A stretch of 64,000 nucleotides of DNA from Sphingobacterium sp. LZ7M1 (GTDB lineage: Bacteria > Bacteroidota > Bacteroidia > Sphingobacteriales > Sphingobacteriaceae). This document shows positions 47,917-56,681 of the stretch, one piece after another. Within the stretch, counting starts at the first letter, position 1. The number at the start of each line of letters is the position of its first letter. Both the position numbers and the translations under genes were made by a program. The notes below the pieces were generated by a model, which ran no database searches, had not been told where the DNA came from, and saw only the letters and a program-made list of their open reading frames with translations. The stretch covers positions 4,340,001 through 4,404,000 of the forward strand of contig NZ_CP101134.1 in the NCBI RefSeq assembly GCF_024296865.1. Reading direction: 5' to 3'.

Positions 47917-50199
47917 ATGCAGCTTAAATCTTTTGTATCGCTCCTGACTTTTCTATTCCATGCAGCCTATCTCTTGGCTCAAAAACCAGATTTAGTAAAA
48001 TACGTCAATACCTTACAAGGGACACATTCAGAATATGCCCTTTCTTATGGAAACACTTACCCGACCATAGGACTACCCTTTGCGGTACATTTCTTTTCTG
48101 CGCAGACCGGAAAAAATGGCGATGGCTGGAAGTATCAGTACCAAGCAGATAAAATCAGGGGCTTCCTGCAGGTGCATCAATGTTCACCCTGGATGAATGA
48201 CTATGCGGTGTTTTCATTGATGCCGGGAATTGGGGAATTGACCGTCAATGAAGATCAGCGTGCGTTAAAATTTTCACATGCAAATGAGGTAGCCAAACCT
48301 CATTACTATTCTGTAAAATTTGACAACGGCATACAGACAGAAATCAGTCCGGTGGAACGGGGGGCACACATGCGCTTCAGTTTTCCAAAAAATGGAAAAG
48401 CAAACTTGGTGTTTGATGGTTATACCAAAGACTGTGAAATCAAGATCATACCAGAAGAAAGGAAAATAATTGGCTATGTAAACAATGGAAGGATAGTACC
48501 GGAAAACTTTAAGAGTTATTTTGTCCTTGAGTTCAATCAAGATTTTAAATCTTACGGCACTTGGGAAAACGAGAAAGGGACGATTAAAGCCAATAATAAG
48601 CAGGACCTAGGTAAAGGCGTAGGAGCGTTTTTGGAGTTTAAGCCGGGTTCCAAGGTAGAAGTCAAGATGGCGTCTTCTTATATCAGTCCGGACCAGGCAG
48701 AACTCAATTTAACACAGGAATTAGCTGACCATAAAAATTTAGAGGTAACCAAGAAAAAGGGATTTGAGATTTGGAATGAGCTTTTGAATCGGGTTTTGGT
48801 GGAAGGTGGTTCCGAGGAGGACAAGGCCACATTCTATTCCTGCCTGTTTCGGGCAAACTTATTCTCCAGGAAGTTCTATGAAATAGATGCCAAGGGCGAT
48901 CCCTTTTATTACAGTCCTTATGACGGCAAAATCCACACTGGATACATGTATACGGACAATGGATTTTGGGATACCTTTAGGGCTCAATTTCCATTGAGCA
49001 ACATTCTACATCAGCAAATGCAAGGAAGGTATATGCAATCTTTATTGGATGCCCAGCAGCAAGCAGGTTTTTACCCGACTTGGTCCAATCCGGGCATGTC
49101 CGGTGTCATGATTGGAAACCATGCCATCTCTTTACTGACCGACGCCTGGGTGAAAGGAATCCGGACCTTTGATCCTGATTCAGCTCTGAGAGCCTATTAC
49201 CATGAAACCACCAACAAAGGATTTTATGGAGGATCAAACGGAAGAGAAGGCTGGAAAGAGTATTATACCCTAGGATATATTCCTTACGGTGACATCCATG
49301 AGAGCACTGCAAAAACATTGGAATATGCATACGATGATTTTTGTGCCTATCAATTGGCGAAGTTGACCGGTAACACCTTTTTCGAAAATGTGTTTGGAAG
49401 ACAGATGTACAATTATCGAAATGTATTTGATCCTCAGGTCAATTTTGTCAGAGGGAGATTAGCGAATGGGGAATGGAGGCCAGATTTTGATCCTGTTGAA
49501 TGGGGAGGTCCATTTACAGAGGCAAATGCTTGGCAATATACCTGGTCGGTCTTGCACAATATTGAGGATTTAATCGGCATGATAGGTGGCGAAGAGAGAT
49601 TTAATGCCAAATTGGATTCCTTTTTCACGATGGATCAAAGCATAAAATACGGCAGCTATAAGCAGGAGATCCATGAAATGCGAGAAATGCTATTGGCCAA
49701 GATGGGGCAATATGCACATGGCAACCAACCTACCCAGCATGTCCCTTACCTTTACAACTTTAGTGGAGAGCCCTGGAAAGCACAAAAACAGGTGCGTATG
49801 GTTTGCAAGCAATTGTACAATGCCACGGAAAAAGGCTATCCAGGCGATGAAGATCAAGGACAGATGTCATCATGGTATGTCCTTAGTGCCTTAGGAATCT
49901 ATAGTGTATGCCCAGGAACGGACCAATATGTGATCGGGAGCCCCGTATTTGAAAAGGCAACTATCAGTTTAGAGAATGGAAAAACTTTTGTTATCCAGGC
50001 AAAGAACAACAATCCAGAGAATGTCTATATTCAATCGGCCGAACTGAACGGCAAACCCTTGGACAGGAACTATATTACTTTTGATGACATCAATAAAGGC
50101 GGTGAAATGGTCTTTGAGATGAGCGGTACTCCAAATAAAAGCCGAGGAACCAGTAAAGAGGCAAGACCATTTTCATTGCAGCAACCGGTAAAGAATTAG
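47917..50199 (+). CDS. GH92 alpha-mannosidase
   Basis: A 760-residue exported glycoside hydrolase. Signal peptide from Met at 47917 (core SFVSLLTFLFHAAYLLAQ); the upstream in-frame ATG at 47830 is not needed. The two-domain GH92 fold is shown by VNTLQGTHSEYALSYGNTYPTIGLPF, GFLQVHQCSPWMNDYAVFSLMPG, the barrel segments FYSCLFRANLFSRKFYEID and YMYTDNGFWDTFRAQFPL, and the C-terminal GDEDQGQMSSWYVLSALGIYSVCPG. GH92 enzymes are calcium-dependent exo-alpha-mannosidases that trim mannose from N-glycans or yeast mannan. Linkage specificity was not determined. Confidence 0.94.
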   Translation: MQLKSFVSLLTFLFHAAYLLAQKPDLVKYVNTLQGTHSEYALSYGNTYPTIGLPFAVHFFSAQTGKNGDGWKYQYQADKIRGFLQVHQCSPWMNDYAVFSLMPGIGELTVNEDQRALKFSHANEVAKPHYYSVKFDNGIQTEISPVERGAHMRFSFPKNGKANLVFDGYTKDCEIKIIPEERKIIGYVNNGRIVPENFKSYFVLEFNQDFKSYGTWENEKGTIKANNKQDLGKGVGAFLEFKPGSKVEVKMASSYISPDQAELNLTQELADHKNLEVTKKKGFEIWNELLNRVLVEGGSEEDKATFYSCLFRANLFSRKFYEIDAKGDPFYYSPYDGKIHTGYMYTDNGFWDTFRAQFPLSNILHQQMQGRYMQSLLDAQQQAGFYPTWSNPGMSGVMIGNHAISLLTDAWVKGIRTFDPDSALRAYYHETTNKGFYGGSNGREGWKEYYTLGYIPYGDIHESTAKTLEYAYDDFCAYQLAKLTGNTFFENVFGRQMYNYRNVFDPQVNFVRGRLANGEWRPDFDPVEWGGPFTEANAWQYTWSVLHNIEDLIGMIGGEERFNAKLDSFFTMDQSIKYGSYKQEIHEMREMLLAKMGQYAHGNQPTQHVPYLYNFSGEPWKAQKQVRMVCKQLYNATEKGYPGDEDQGQMSSWYVLSALGIYSVCPGTDQYVIGSPVFEKATISLENGKTFVIQAKNNNPENVYIQSAELNGKPLDRNYITFDDINKGGEMVFEMSGTPNKSRGTSKEARPFSLQQPVKN

Positions 50200-50912
50200 T
50201 CTTTTTTCATGGCCGCAGCCTTAAGGTCATCCGGCATTTTCTCAATGGCATAGCGCAGGGCAGTCCTTGGCATCCTTGCCTTGTGCCTCATTACATAGTC
50301 GAAAACCTCTTTTTCATAGGCTTTGCTGGTTTCTTTCAACATCCAGCCATAGCCTTTCTGCACCATATCATCAGGATCCATCATGAGGATATCAGCAATC
50401 TGAAAAACATCAGCCAAGTAATAGCCTCTCTTACCAGGAACCACTAAACTAACCGCTGCGGCACGCTTGGTCCAGCGATTTTTGGACTTTGCCCAGGTCT
50501 TCAGCATTTTTACATTTTCTGGAAATTGAATCAGATTATAGCCAATGGTCGTACAGCAAAGCGTATCACAATCCGACCAATTGTTGACATATAGATTGAC
50601 CCAGTTTTCATAGACCTTCATGTCTTCCGCCTCATAATGTTTACGAATGGATTTAGTGATGATACATGCAATATAGGCTTCTTCAAAGATCTTGGATTTC
50701 CAAAGTTCATCACATAAGGTAAAGATCTCCTGTTTTGGCTTCTTTTTGATATCCTGATAAACCTCCTTGCCTATCTTTCGAACAATTTCAATGGGCACGC
50801 CATAGCGCGTTGCACCTTCTCCTTCTTTAAAAAAACGAGCCATGGAGTCAGAAGTGGTTTTATCGACATTGTCCATTAGGGTTTGCCGGATATCAAGCAA
50901 AAGATCATTCAT
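50196..50912 (-). CDS. AlkD-type DNA alkylation repair protein
   Basis: A 238-residue all-helical HEAT-like protein of the DNA glycosylase family AlkD: VEYGVPIEIVRKIGKEVY-type entry, EEAYIACIITKSIR, WVNLYVNNWSDCDTLCCTTIGYNLIQFPE, WAKSKNRWTKRAAAVSLV with the WxRRAA-like segment, and the terminal YAIEKMPDDLKAAAM. The family removes bulky or positively charged alkyl bases without base flipping. A TAAATTTG -7 element at 50918-50925 lies five bases before the ATG. Overlaps the end of the GH92 gene by 4 bases. Confidence 0.9.
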   Translation of the reverse strand: MNDLLLDIRQTLMDNVDKTTSDSMARFFKEGEGATRYGVPIEIVRKIGKEVYQDIKKKPKQEIFTLCDELWKSKIFEEAYIACIITKSIRKHYEAEDMKVYENWVNLYVNNWSDCDTLCCTTIGYNLIQFPENVKMLKTWAKSKNRWTKRAAAVSLVVPGKRGYYLADVFQIADILMMDPDDMVQKGYGWMLKETSKAYEKEVFDYVMRHKARMPRTALRYAIEKMPDDLKAAAMKKD

Positions 50913-50917
50913 GGAGT

Positions 50918-50925
50918 CAAATTTA
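50918..50925 (-). promoter_or_regulatory. -7 element of the AlkD-type gene
   Basis: Minus-strand TAAATTTG, five bases before the start codon, predicting a leaderless mRNA. No -33 at a normal distance. Confidence 0.5.
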
Positions 50926-50997
50926 GAAAAATAGATAAAAGAAATTATTCAAAATACTTATGAAACCAGATGCTGAGGTCGATTTAGTTTGGCAGGT

Positions 50998-51072
50998 ATG
51001 TCTGCCAGTCTAGGAAACTTGGATGAGCTACTGGAGGAATTGCAGAGCAAAAGACCTAACCTAAATCACTAA
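50998..51072 (+). other. Possible 24-residue ORF or gene fragment
   Basis: A short open frame starting MSASLGNLDELLEELQ and ending NLNH, directly preceded in another frame by MKPDAEVDLVWQV. It looks more like debris of a larger helical protein than a gene. No start signal. Confidence 0.2.
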
Positions 51073-51102
51073 TAACCAAACATAAGGAAATGTTTTTTGT
51101 TG

Positions 51103-51110
51103 TAATTTTG
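51103..51110 (+). promoter_or_regulatory. -7 element of the enolase-superfamily gene
   Basis: TAATTTTG, leaving about 25 bases to the ATG at 51136; no clear -33. Confidence 0.5.
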
Positions 51111-51135
51111 TATAATCAACTTACCACAAAAACCT

Positions 51136-52353
51136 ATGAAAAGAAGAACCTTTATCAACTCCTTAGGTATTGGCTTTGCCTCTTCCCTACTCTTAAATTC
51201 CAATGGATATGGTAGTCCTTTGGCGGATCTATTCGAATTGGCAGCAGACGAAAGGGAACTTGCCGAACATAAAATAGATAGTATAGTATTTTCAAAAGTA
51301 AAACTAAACTATCCTAGACTGGTTGGAAAAAATGCCAGGCTAGACCTTCATGGCCATGGACCTGAGCTGGACATCTGTTGTTTAAGAACGGATCAAGGTG
51401 CAATGGGTTGGGCGTCCCTCCGAGGATCAAAAAAAGATGCCGAACAGTTGATCCCTGAGTTAGTTGGTAAAAAAATATCGGATCTCTTTACCCCAAAAGC
51501 TGGGACACTTTCTGAAAAACATATCGTTTTTGACATGGCCTTACATGATTTGGCAGGTGTCATCCTTCAAAAGCCAGTATATGCTCTATTAGGCAAAAAG
51601 GACCCCTTTATTACCAAGTATTATAGCGGCATGATCTATTTTGACGATCTAGAACCTAAGGATCAGCCCGCCGGAATTGATAAAATTCTGGAGGAGTGCC
51701 GATTTGATTACGGAGTGGGTTACAGACAGTTTAAATTAAAAATAGGTCGTGGTCATAAATGGATGCCGAAAGCCGATGGTATGCAAAGGGATATTGAAGT
51801 TACAAAGGCCGTTGCTACTGCATTTCCAGATTGTGAGATCTTGGTGGATGGAAACAATGGATTTACAAGTGATGAGTTTATCCAATATTTAAAAGGGATT
51901 GCTGGGATTAAGCTTTTCTGGATTGAAGAGCCTTTCCATGAAACAGTAGAAGACTATAAAAAGCTTCGGGAATTTGTCCAACAGGAAAAGTTGGACACTT
52001 TGTTGGCCGATGGTGAAGCGGATCCAGACCAAGTGTTCCTCAAGAAACTCTTTGAACAGAAGCTCTTGGACGTGCAATTAACTGATATCGAAGGTCTGGG
52101 CTTTACTAATTGGAGAAGGATGATGCCTGAACTGGTCAAGACCGGCACCCTCGCCTCTCCGCATGCTTGGGGCTCATTACTGAAAACGAATTATACGGCG
52201 CATTTGGCTGGTGGCCTGGGAAATACCGTCACTATTGAAGGAGTAACAAGCAGTTCAGACGATATGGACCTCACAGCCTACGCGGTAAAAGATGGAAAAT
52301 TAATTCCGCCTGACCTACCGGGTTTTGGAATGCAGTTATTGAAGACCATATAG
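51136..52353 (+). CDS. Exported mandelate racemase/muconate-lactonising enzyme family protein
   Basis: A 405-residue enolase-superfamily enzyme. The start MKRRTFINSLGIGFASSLLL has a twin-arginine-like motif (KRRTF) and hydrophobic core, suggesting Tat export of a folded enzyme. The capping domain covers residues 50-160; the barrel shows KxK (Lys200, Lys202 in FKLKIGRG), metal ligands Asp238 in LVDGNN and Glu264/265 in WIEEPF, an acidic ADGEAD at 291-296, and SPHAW with His343. Members abstract a proton next to a carboxylate in sugar acids, so it likely acts on a sugar acid; the substrate is unknown. Confidence 0.88.
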   Translation: MKRRTFINSLGIGFASSLLLNSNGYGSPLADLFELAADERELAEHKIDSIVFSKVKLNYPRLVGKNARLDLHGHGPELDICCLRTDQGAMGWASLRGSKKDAEQLIPELVGKKISDLFTPKAGTLSEKHIVFDMALHDLAGVILQKPVYALLGKKDPFITKYYSGMIYFDDLEPKDQPAGIDKILEECRFDYGVGYRQFKLKIGRGHKWMPKADGMQRDIEVTKAVATAFPDCEILVDGNNGFTSDEFIQYLKGIAGIKLFWIEEPFHETVEDYKKLREFVQQEKLDTLLADGEADPDQVFLKKLFEQKLLDVQLTDIEGLGFTNWRRMMPELVKTGTLASPHAWGSLLKTNYTAHLAGGLGNTVTIEGVTSSSDDMDLTAYAVKDGKLIPPDLPGFGMQLLKTI

Positions 52354-52397
52354 CATTTAGAAAGTGTTAGGTGTTCGGAAATTCTAAGATCTTTGGA

Positions 52398-52421
52398 GTA
52401 GACATCGATATCGATGTCTAC
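52398..52421. repeat. Perfect 24-base palindrome
   Basis: Symmetric around GATATC, with half-site GTAGACATCGAT. It is not followed by a T-run, so a DNA-binding site is more likely than a terminator. Confidence 0.75.
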
Positions 52422-52711
52422 ATATGTTACTTAAGGCTAGAGTACTTGAATTTGTTTCTCCCATAGGTTACATTACGGTTTAGATTAAAAATAGTATTTA
52501 ATATCATTATACCAAAGCAAGACAGATAAACAATCCTAAATCCGCCTAGTTCAAAATAACGCCTTAAAACACTAAATAAACCACAAGTCATTCATTTAAC
52601 GCAATAAGAAAATTTAATTTATCCTAACAGGCTTAATTTAAATGTTTTCATTACGTTTTTTACTTTGTTGATATATTTAGCGGTAAAAATTACTATTAAT
52701 TAAAAAATAAA

Positions 52712-52743
52712 TTTGCAAGAATAAAATAGTGCTTCTATATTTG
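52712..52743 (+). promoter_or_regulatory. Promoter ahead of the receptor remnant
   Basis: TTTG at 52712-52715, 20-base spacer and TATATTTG at 52736-52743. Both elements match the consensus although the gene behind them is destroyed. Confidence 0.7.
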
Positions 52744-52888
52744 AATGTAACCAATGCAGAGCTGACCCATAATATTAGGAAACATTCATAATAATAAAGG
52801 CAAAGAAATAGGTTATAAAGGAGATAATCATCAGACCCGGTTAATTAAAGAATCAACCCAAATCTCCTACCGAATAAAAAAGAATCAA

Positions 52889-53228
52889 GTGAACAGAGTC
52901 CTAACAATTATTATTAACCATTTTCTCGTTGCTGATTTCCATTAACGATTTGCAAGGACAAAAAAACAAAAATAAGGGAGGCCATCCTACATACTGTTAC
53001 CCAAGGGCCCATTGGTTCCGTAAAGGTGCAGGTGGTTGGAACAAACAATAAGACCAGTCGCTCAATCAATATCCCTTTATTATTGTAAGTTCTGTTCCCA
53101 ATAATAGCATCGATGATGTAAATCCAAACGATGCAGAAAGTATAAGCGTATTAAGAGATGCAGCCTCTGCGGCCAAATATGGGTCAAGAGCAGCCGCAGG
53201 GGTCATCTCACTCAACAAAATAATAAAA
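52889..53228 (+). pseudogene. SusC-like TonB receptor remnant
   Basis: Three pieces of one receptor remain in order, in different frames. (1) A signal peptide end reading IFSLLISINDLQGQ from 52920. (2) In a second frame from about 53005, GPIGSVKVQVVGTNNKTS, the carboxypeptidase-D-like N-domain. (3) From about 53070, FIIVSSVP...SIDDVNPNDAESISVLRDAA and KYGSRAAAGVISL, the plug hallmark of SusC proteins. Stops lie between them and about 100 residues of N-domain and plug plus the whole barrel are missing. It is decayed beyond function. Confidence 0.85.
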
Positions 53229-53410
53229 AAACAGAATCTATTTGGCCTTAAAGTGTTCGCATTTTCCCTGTTTTTAATCGCACTATTGCTCTTTGCCTTA
53301 GTCTTTATCTCCAGTAAAGCTGACTTATGGTAGCTGCCATTGCAACCGTAGTATTATGCCTCGTGGGCATTCCGCTCTATGCTATTAAAAGGGCTTCGAA
53401 AGATCTTTGA
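53229..53410 (+). pseudogene. Remnant of a membrane transporter C-terminus
   Basis: Directly after the plug fragment come two membrane-helix segments split by one frameshift at about 53330: LFLIALLLFALVFISSKADLW and, in the next frame, VAAIATVVLCLVGIPLYAIKR, ending at TGA 53408-53410. The two-helix layout with GIPLYAIKR resembles the end of an APC-type amino acid permease; this is a guess from pattern. It runs into the convergent DUF1080 gene by 26 bases. Confidence 0.5.
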
Positions 53411-54182
53411 TATAAATATTCCTGAAATCTACCGGCTGTCCTTCACTCTGCAAAGCAATAAAACCACTGCTCAATAGTTTGCCGTCAATCTTAATTTTCG
53501 GATCATAACCATTTGCAGTACCACCCCCGATCTGCGGTTTAGAATATTGCAGCACAGTATCGCCTTCAATAATATGCTGGATCAGTGAGTCTCCATAAAC
53601 GATCAATTCTCCTTTGACCCACTGGTGTTTATCATAGGTCTTAGACGTCGAATTCAAACAGTGTGATTCGGCAATCTTACCTTGGTAAACCACATTGGTC
53701 CCTGGAGAACACATATTACCCGTCGGTCTAGGTTTGCCGTCACCAAGTCCGGCAAGTAATTGCATTTCGACGGAAATAGGCCAATCCTGTTCTTTTAGCA
53801 TCCCACGAGGATCTTGAGAATGGAACATTATGCCAGAGTTTAATAAGGTATATTCCGGTGCCCCACGTTGAAGTTCACCAGCAAACTTATATTCAAATTT
53901 CAGGTGATAATAGGAAAACGGGGTCTTATAATACAGGTGGCCAAACTGATCGTTGAAATCGCCGTATTGATCATACCTGATCTTGATGATACCATCTTCC
54001 ACACGAAAGGTATTTCCAAAATTCTCACCTACCTCATGATGATGGATCTTGACAAACCAATCATCGATATCCTTCCCATTAAACAAGGGTTTCCAATCAG
54101 CATTTCCCTTTTGGGATAAATTGCTCTTACAGCCAGAAAACAATAAACATGCAAACAGAATAGGAATAACAACTTTTTTCAT
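53385..54182 (-). CDS. DUF1080 (3-keto-disaccharide hydrolase) lipoprotein
   Basis: A 265-residue lipoprotein (lipobox FSGC, Cys near residue 18) with one DUF1080 concanavalin-like domain: WKPLFNGKDIDDWFVKI, FRVEDGIIKI, FGHLYYKTPFSYYHLKFEYKFAG, NSGIMFHSQDPRG, WPISVEMQLLAG. The family includes hydrolases that cleave 3-keto-glucosides made by Gfo/Idh-type dehydrogenases, and it is often mis-scored as a generic hydrolase. Position as an outer membrane lipoprotein suggests action on external substrates. No operon partner; its 3' end faces the transporter remnant. Confidence 0.9.
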   Translation of the reverse strand: MKKVVIPILFACLLFSGCKSNLSQKGNADWKPLFNGKDIDDWFVKIHHHEVGENFGNTFRVEDGIIKIRYDQYGDFNDQFGHLYYKTPFSYYHLKFEYKFAGELQRGAPEYTLLNSGIMFHSQDPRGMLKEQDWPISVEMQLLAGLGDGKPRPTGNMCSPGTNVVYQGKIAESHCLNSTSKTYDKHQWVKGELIVYGDSLIQHIIEGDTVLQYSKPQIGGGTANGYDPKIKIDGKLLSSGFIALQSEGQPVDFRNIYIKDLSKPF

Positions 54183-54418
54183 TTTGGTTTTAGGAATGAT
54201 TTGCCTGCAATATACAGGATAATCCCTTGTGGATATAATAATTTAATAAACTTTCCCAGTCCTATATTTTCATGCAAAGTATTAGAATCGCCATGTTCGA
54301 CATATAAACAAAAGATTAGATATCCATTTACAAATACAATAGTTTGGGCGTACTTATCCCTAATCCTGAATGTTTTATAGTACATTTACAGCATCACAGT
54401 AACCAAACTAATTATTAA

Positions 54419-55351
54419 ATGAACATCCTTCATAAGCTATTGAACAAGATAGATTGGAAACTCAATGTTTCCAGGTCCAGCAAAGAACTTCAGAACAACA
54501 AACTGCAGGTACTGACCTTTGATGAAAGCCTTGACTATTTGATTGATTCCAAATGTTCATTATCCAGATTTGGGGATGGAGAATTTACCTTGATGCTGAA
54601 TGGAGAGTTCCTGTGTCCAAGGAACGTCTCATTAAAACATCAGGAAGCAGACCCTAATCTCAAAAAGAGGTTGCTGGAAATTCTGAAGGATAGAAGGACC
54701 GATCAATACAATTTAAAAATTGCAGTTCCTCGAACCTTAGTAGACCTAGATAACAACAAGTTGACAGATTCTTCAATAGGGTTTTGGCAACATTATTTAC
54801 ACGAGTTATTCTACAAAATATCATCGTTTCTGAGGAAGGATTACACTTACCTCAATGCGCAGATCAGTAGGTTCTATCTTGATGACAGAAACAAGGATCA
54901 AGAGGACATTGAAAAAAGGATAACGCATTGGAAAAGACTTTGGGAAGATCAGGATTTATTAATAATCGAGGGCAAAGGCAGCAATCTAGGCAAGGGACAA
55001 GGCTTTTATGACAATGCTAAAAGCATAGAAAGGATTGAATGCCCGAATAGCAACAGCTTTAAGCATTATAATGAAATCTTATCGGCAGCAAAAAAATACG
55101 GATCCAATAAATTAATCATTCTCGCCCTAGGACCAACCTCGGCGGTATTAGGATACGACCTGGCAAAGGAAGGGTTCAGAGCACTTGACTTGGGCTATCT
55201 AGAACTGGAATACCACTTCTTTCTAACGAAGGCTACAGAAGATAGCTCAATAGCAGGCATTAAAATCGGGACTGTAGAGAGTATCCAAAACGATCCTTTC
55301 CCGGCTACTCAAGAGGATTACGAGGAAAGCGCTGTTGTTTTTAGGATCTAA
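54419..55351 (+). CDS. GT-D fold glycosyltransferase (DUF1792-type)
   Basis: A 310-residue cytoplasmic protein. Conserved segments are LIDSKCSLSRFGDGEFTLMLNGE near residue 40 (the SRFGDGE motif), RLLEILKDRRTD, LIIEGKGSNLGKGQGFYDNAKSIERIECPN and LIILALGPTSAVLGYDLAKEGFRALDLGYLELEYHFF. This is the GT-D domain seen in glycosyltransferases that extend O-linked glycans of surface adhesins. It stands alone here without other glycosylation genes. Donor and acceptor unknown. Confidence 0.8.
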   Translation: MNILHKLLNKIDWKLNVSRSSKELQNNKLQVLTFDESLDYLIDSKCSLSRFGDGEFTLMLNGEFLCPRNVSLKHQEADPNLKKRLLEILKDRRTDQYNLKIAVPRTLVDLDNNKLTDSSIGFWQHYLHELFYKISSFLRKDYTYLNAQISRFYLDDRNKDQEDIEKRITHWKRLWEDQDLLIIEGKGSNLGKGQGFYDNAKSIERIECPNSNSFKHYNEILSAAKKYGSNKLIILALGPTSAVLGYDLAKEGFRALDLGYLELEYHFFLTKATEDSSIAGIKIGTVESIQNDPFPATQEDYEESAVVFRI

Positions 55352-55360
55352 AAAAGATCC

Positions 55361-56566
55361 CTATTCCTTATACAACAAGTACTTTTTGCGCATCTTCTTA
55401 TATTTCTCAATACCGGGCTCCCAAGTTTTACGGATCTGGTCTTCCGTCATACCGGCACGGATCTGATCCTTAAAAACTGACACCCCAACGAGATAGTCGA
55501 TATTACCGATCTGTGGATGAAACCTTTCAAAAAAGGCAGGTTTATCTGGGCTTTTAGCATAAAGCTCAATCATCCATTTCAGATTAATCTTCTTGGATTT
55601 GACCAACTCCTCGAAATCTGTCCCACGCAAGTCCAGACCATAGCAAACCTGGTCCTGATACAATGGATTTTCTGCACGTCCAGGCATAGAAACCGGCGTA
55701 TAACTGAATTCATAGATTCCCTTGAACATTGGCGCACCTACAACGGTGAATGGAAAATCAGTACCACGTCCATGGTTTAGTGAAACCCCTTCAAAAAGGC
55801 AGGTTGTCGGATATAATAGAATACTCTCAGGAGTGTTGAGGTTCGGTGAAGGATTAACCGGCAACTTATACATTAGGCTGTGATTATAGTTGGCATTTTC
55901 AACGACTCTTAACTTACATTTCAGGCCATTACCCAACCAGCCCTCTCCATTTGCCATAAGTGCAAATTCGGCAACCGTAAGTCCATGAACTATGGGAATT
56001 GGAAACTGCCCGATTCCAGATTTGTTCTTCATATCCAAAATAGGCCCATCAATGAAGTATGCATTAGGGTTAGGTCGGTCCAGGATAAGCATTTCCTTTC
56101 CATTTTCTGCCGCTGCCTGCATCACATCCCGTAAGACATTTATGTTGGTATAGAAGCGGCAGCCCACATCCTGTATATCATAGAGCAGTACATCCACATC
56201 AGCAAGGTCCTCCTTTGAAGGCTTCTTCTTTTTCCCATAAAGCGAGATGATCTTGACCCCTGTATTCGGATCTACCTCATCGCCCACAGACGTTCCATTG
56301 CTGGCATTCCCCCGGAAGCCATGTTCTGGACCAAAGACCTTGACAATCTCTATCCCAGCATTCACGAGGCTATCCAATAGATGTTTATCCCCTATTATGG
56401 AAGTTTGATTGGCAATCAGGGCAACTCTTTTACCCTGTAGCTGTGGCATGTACTTTTCTGTGCGTTCAGCGCCGGTCCGAATGATATCATTGGAATAATG
56501 AACCTGCGCAATTAGGCAATTCACGGCTAATAGCAATGTCCATACTAGGAAAACTACCTTTTTCAT
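55361..56566 (-). CDS. DUF1343 exo-beta-N-acetylmuramidase (NamZ-like)
   Basis: A 401-residue exported enzyme. Signal peptide (core FLVWTLLLAVNCLIAQ), then RVALIANQTSIIGDKHLLDSLVNAGIEIVKVFGPEHGFRGNASNG, VDVLLYDIQDVGCRFYTNINVLRDVMQAA, LDRPNP, PIVHGLTVAEFALMANGEGWL, NLNTPESILLYPTTCLFEGVSLNHGRGTDFPFTVVGAP. This is the DUF1343/NamZ family, which releases terminal MurNAc from cell wall muropeptides; Bacteroidota that cannot make MurNAc use it for salvage. Divergent from the CarboxypepD-type gene. Confidence 0.92.
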   Translation of the reverse strand: MKKVVFLVWTLLLAVNCLIAQVHYSNDIIRTGAERTEKYMPQLQGKRVALIANQTSIIGDKHLLDSLVNAGIEIVKVFGPEHGFRGNASNGTSVGDEVDPNTGVKIISLYGKKKKPSKEDLADVDVLLYDIQDVGCRFYTNINVLRDVMQAAAENGKEMLILDRPNPNAYFIDGPILDMKNKSGIGQFPIPIVHGLTVAEFALMANGEGWLGNGLKCKLRVVENANYNHSLMYKLPVNPSPNLNTPESILLYPTTCLFEGVSLNHGRGTDFPFTVVGAPMFKGIYEFSYTPVSMPGRAENPLYQDQVCYGLDLRGTDFEELVKSKKINLKWMIELYAKSPDKPAFFERFHPQIGNIDYLVGVSVFKDQIRAGMTEDQIRKTWEPGIEKYKKMRKKYLLYKE

Positions 56567-56663
56567 AGAACTAAATATAGCATTTTATCAAAAGATTAAA
56601 GACCAACTAGCTGCAAATTAAAGCCCTAATGCTACTGAAATCTCTTCTTGCTTTTCAGTATAT

Positions 56664-56680
56664 TTACGAAAATGTCGTAA
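56664..56680 (+). promoter_or_regulatory. Possible BlaI-like half-site pair before the CarboxypepD gene
   Basis: TTACGA-N5-TCGTAA directly upstream of the ATG at 56682, overlapping a TATATTTA element. It resembles the TACGAA-N4-TTCGTA operators of the BlaI operon but is one base wider in the spacer. Confidence 0.35.
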
Positions 56681-56681
56681 C

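Larger units (their letters stand above)
52354..52900. other. Intergenic region upstream of a dead receptor gene
   Basis: No gene. It contains a perfect 24-base palindrome at 52398-52421 and a well-formed promoter at 52712-52743. Confidence 0.6.

Noticed and set aside
54179..54385. A 68-residue minus-strand ORF upstream of the DUF1080 lipoprotein gene
   Set aside because: No signal, domain or promoter; it overlaps the start of a real gene and covers its upstream region.
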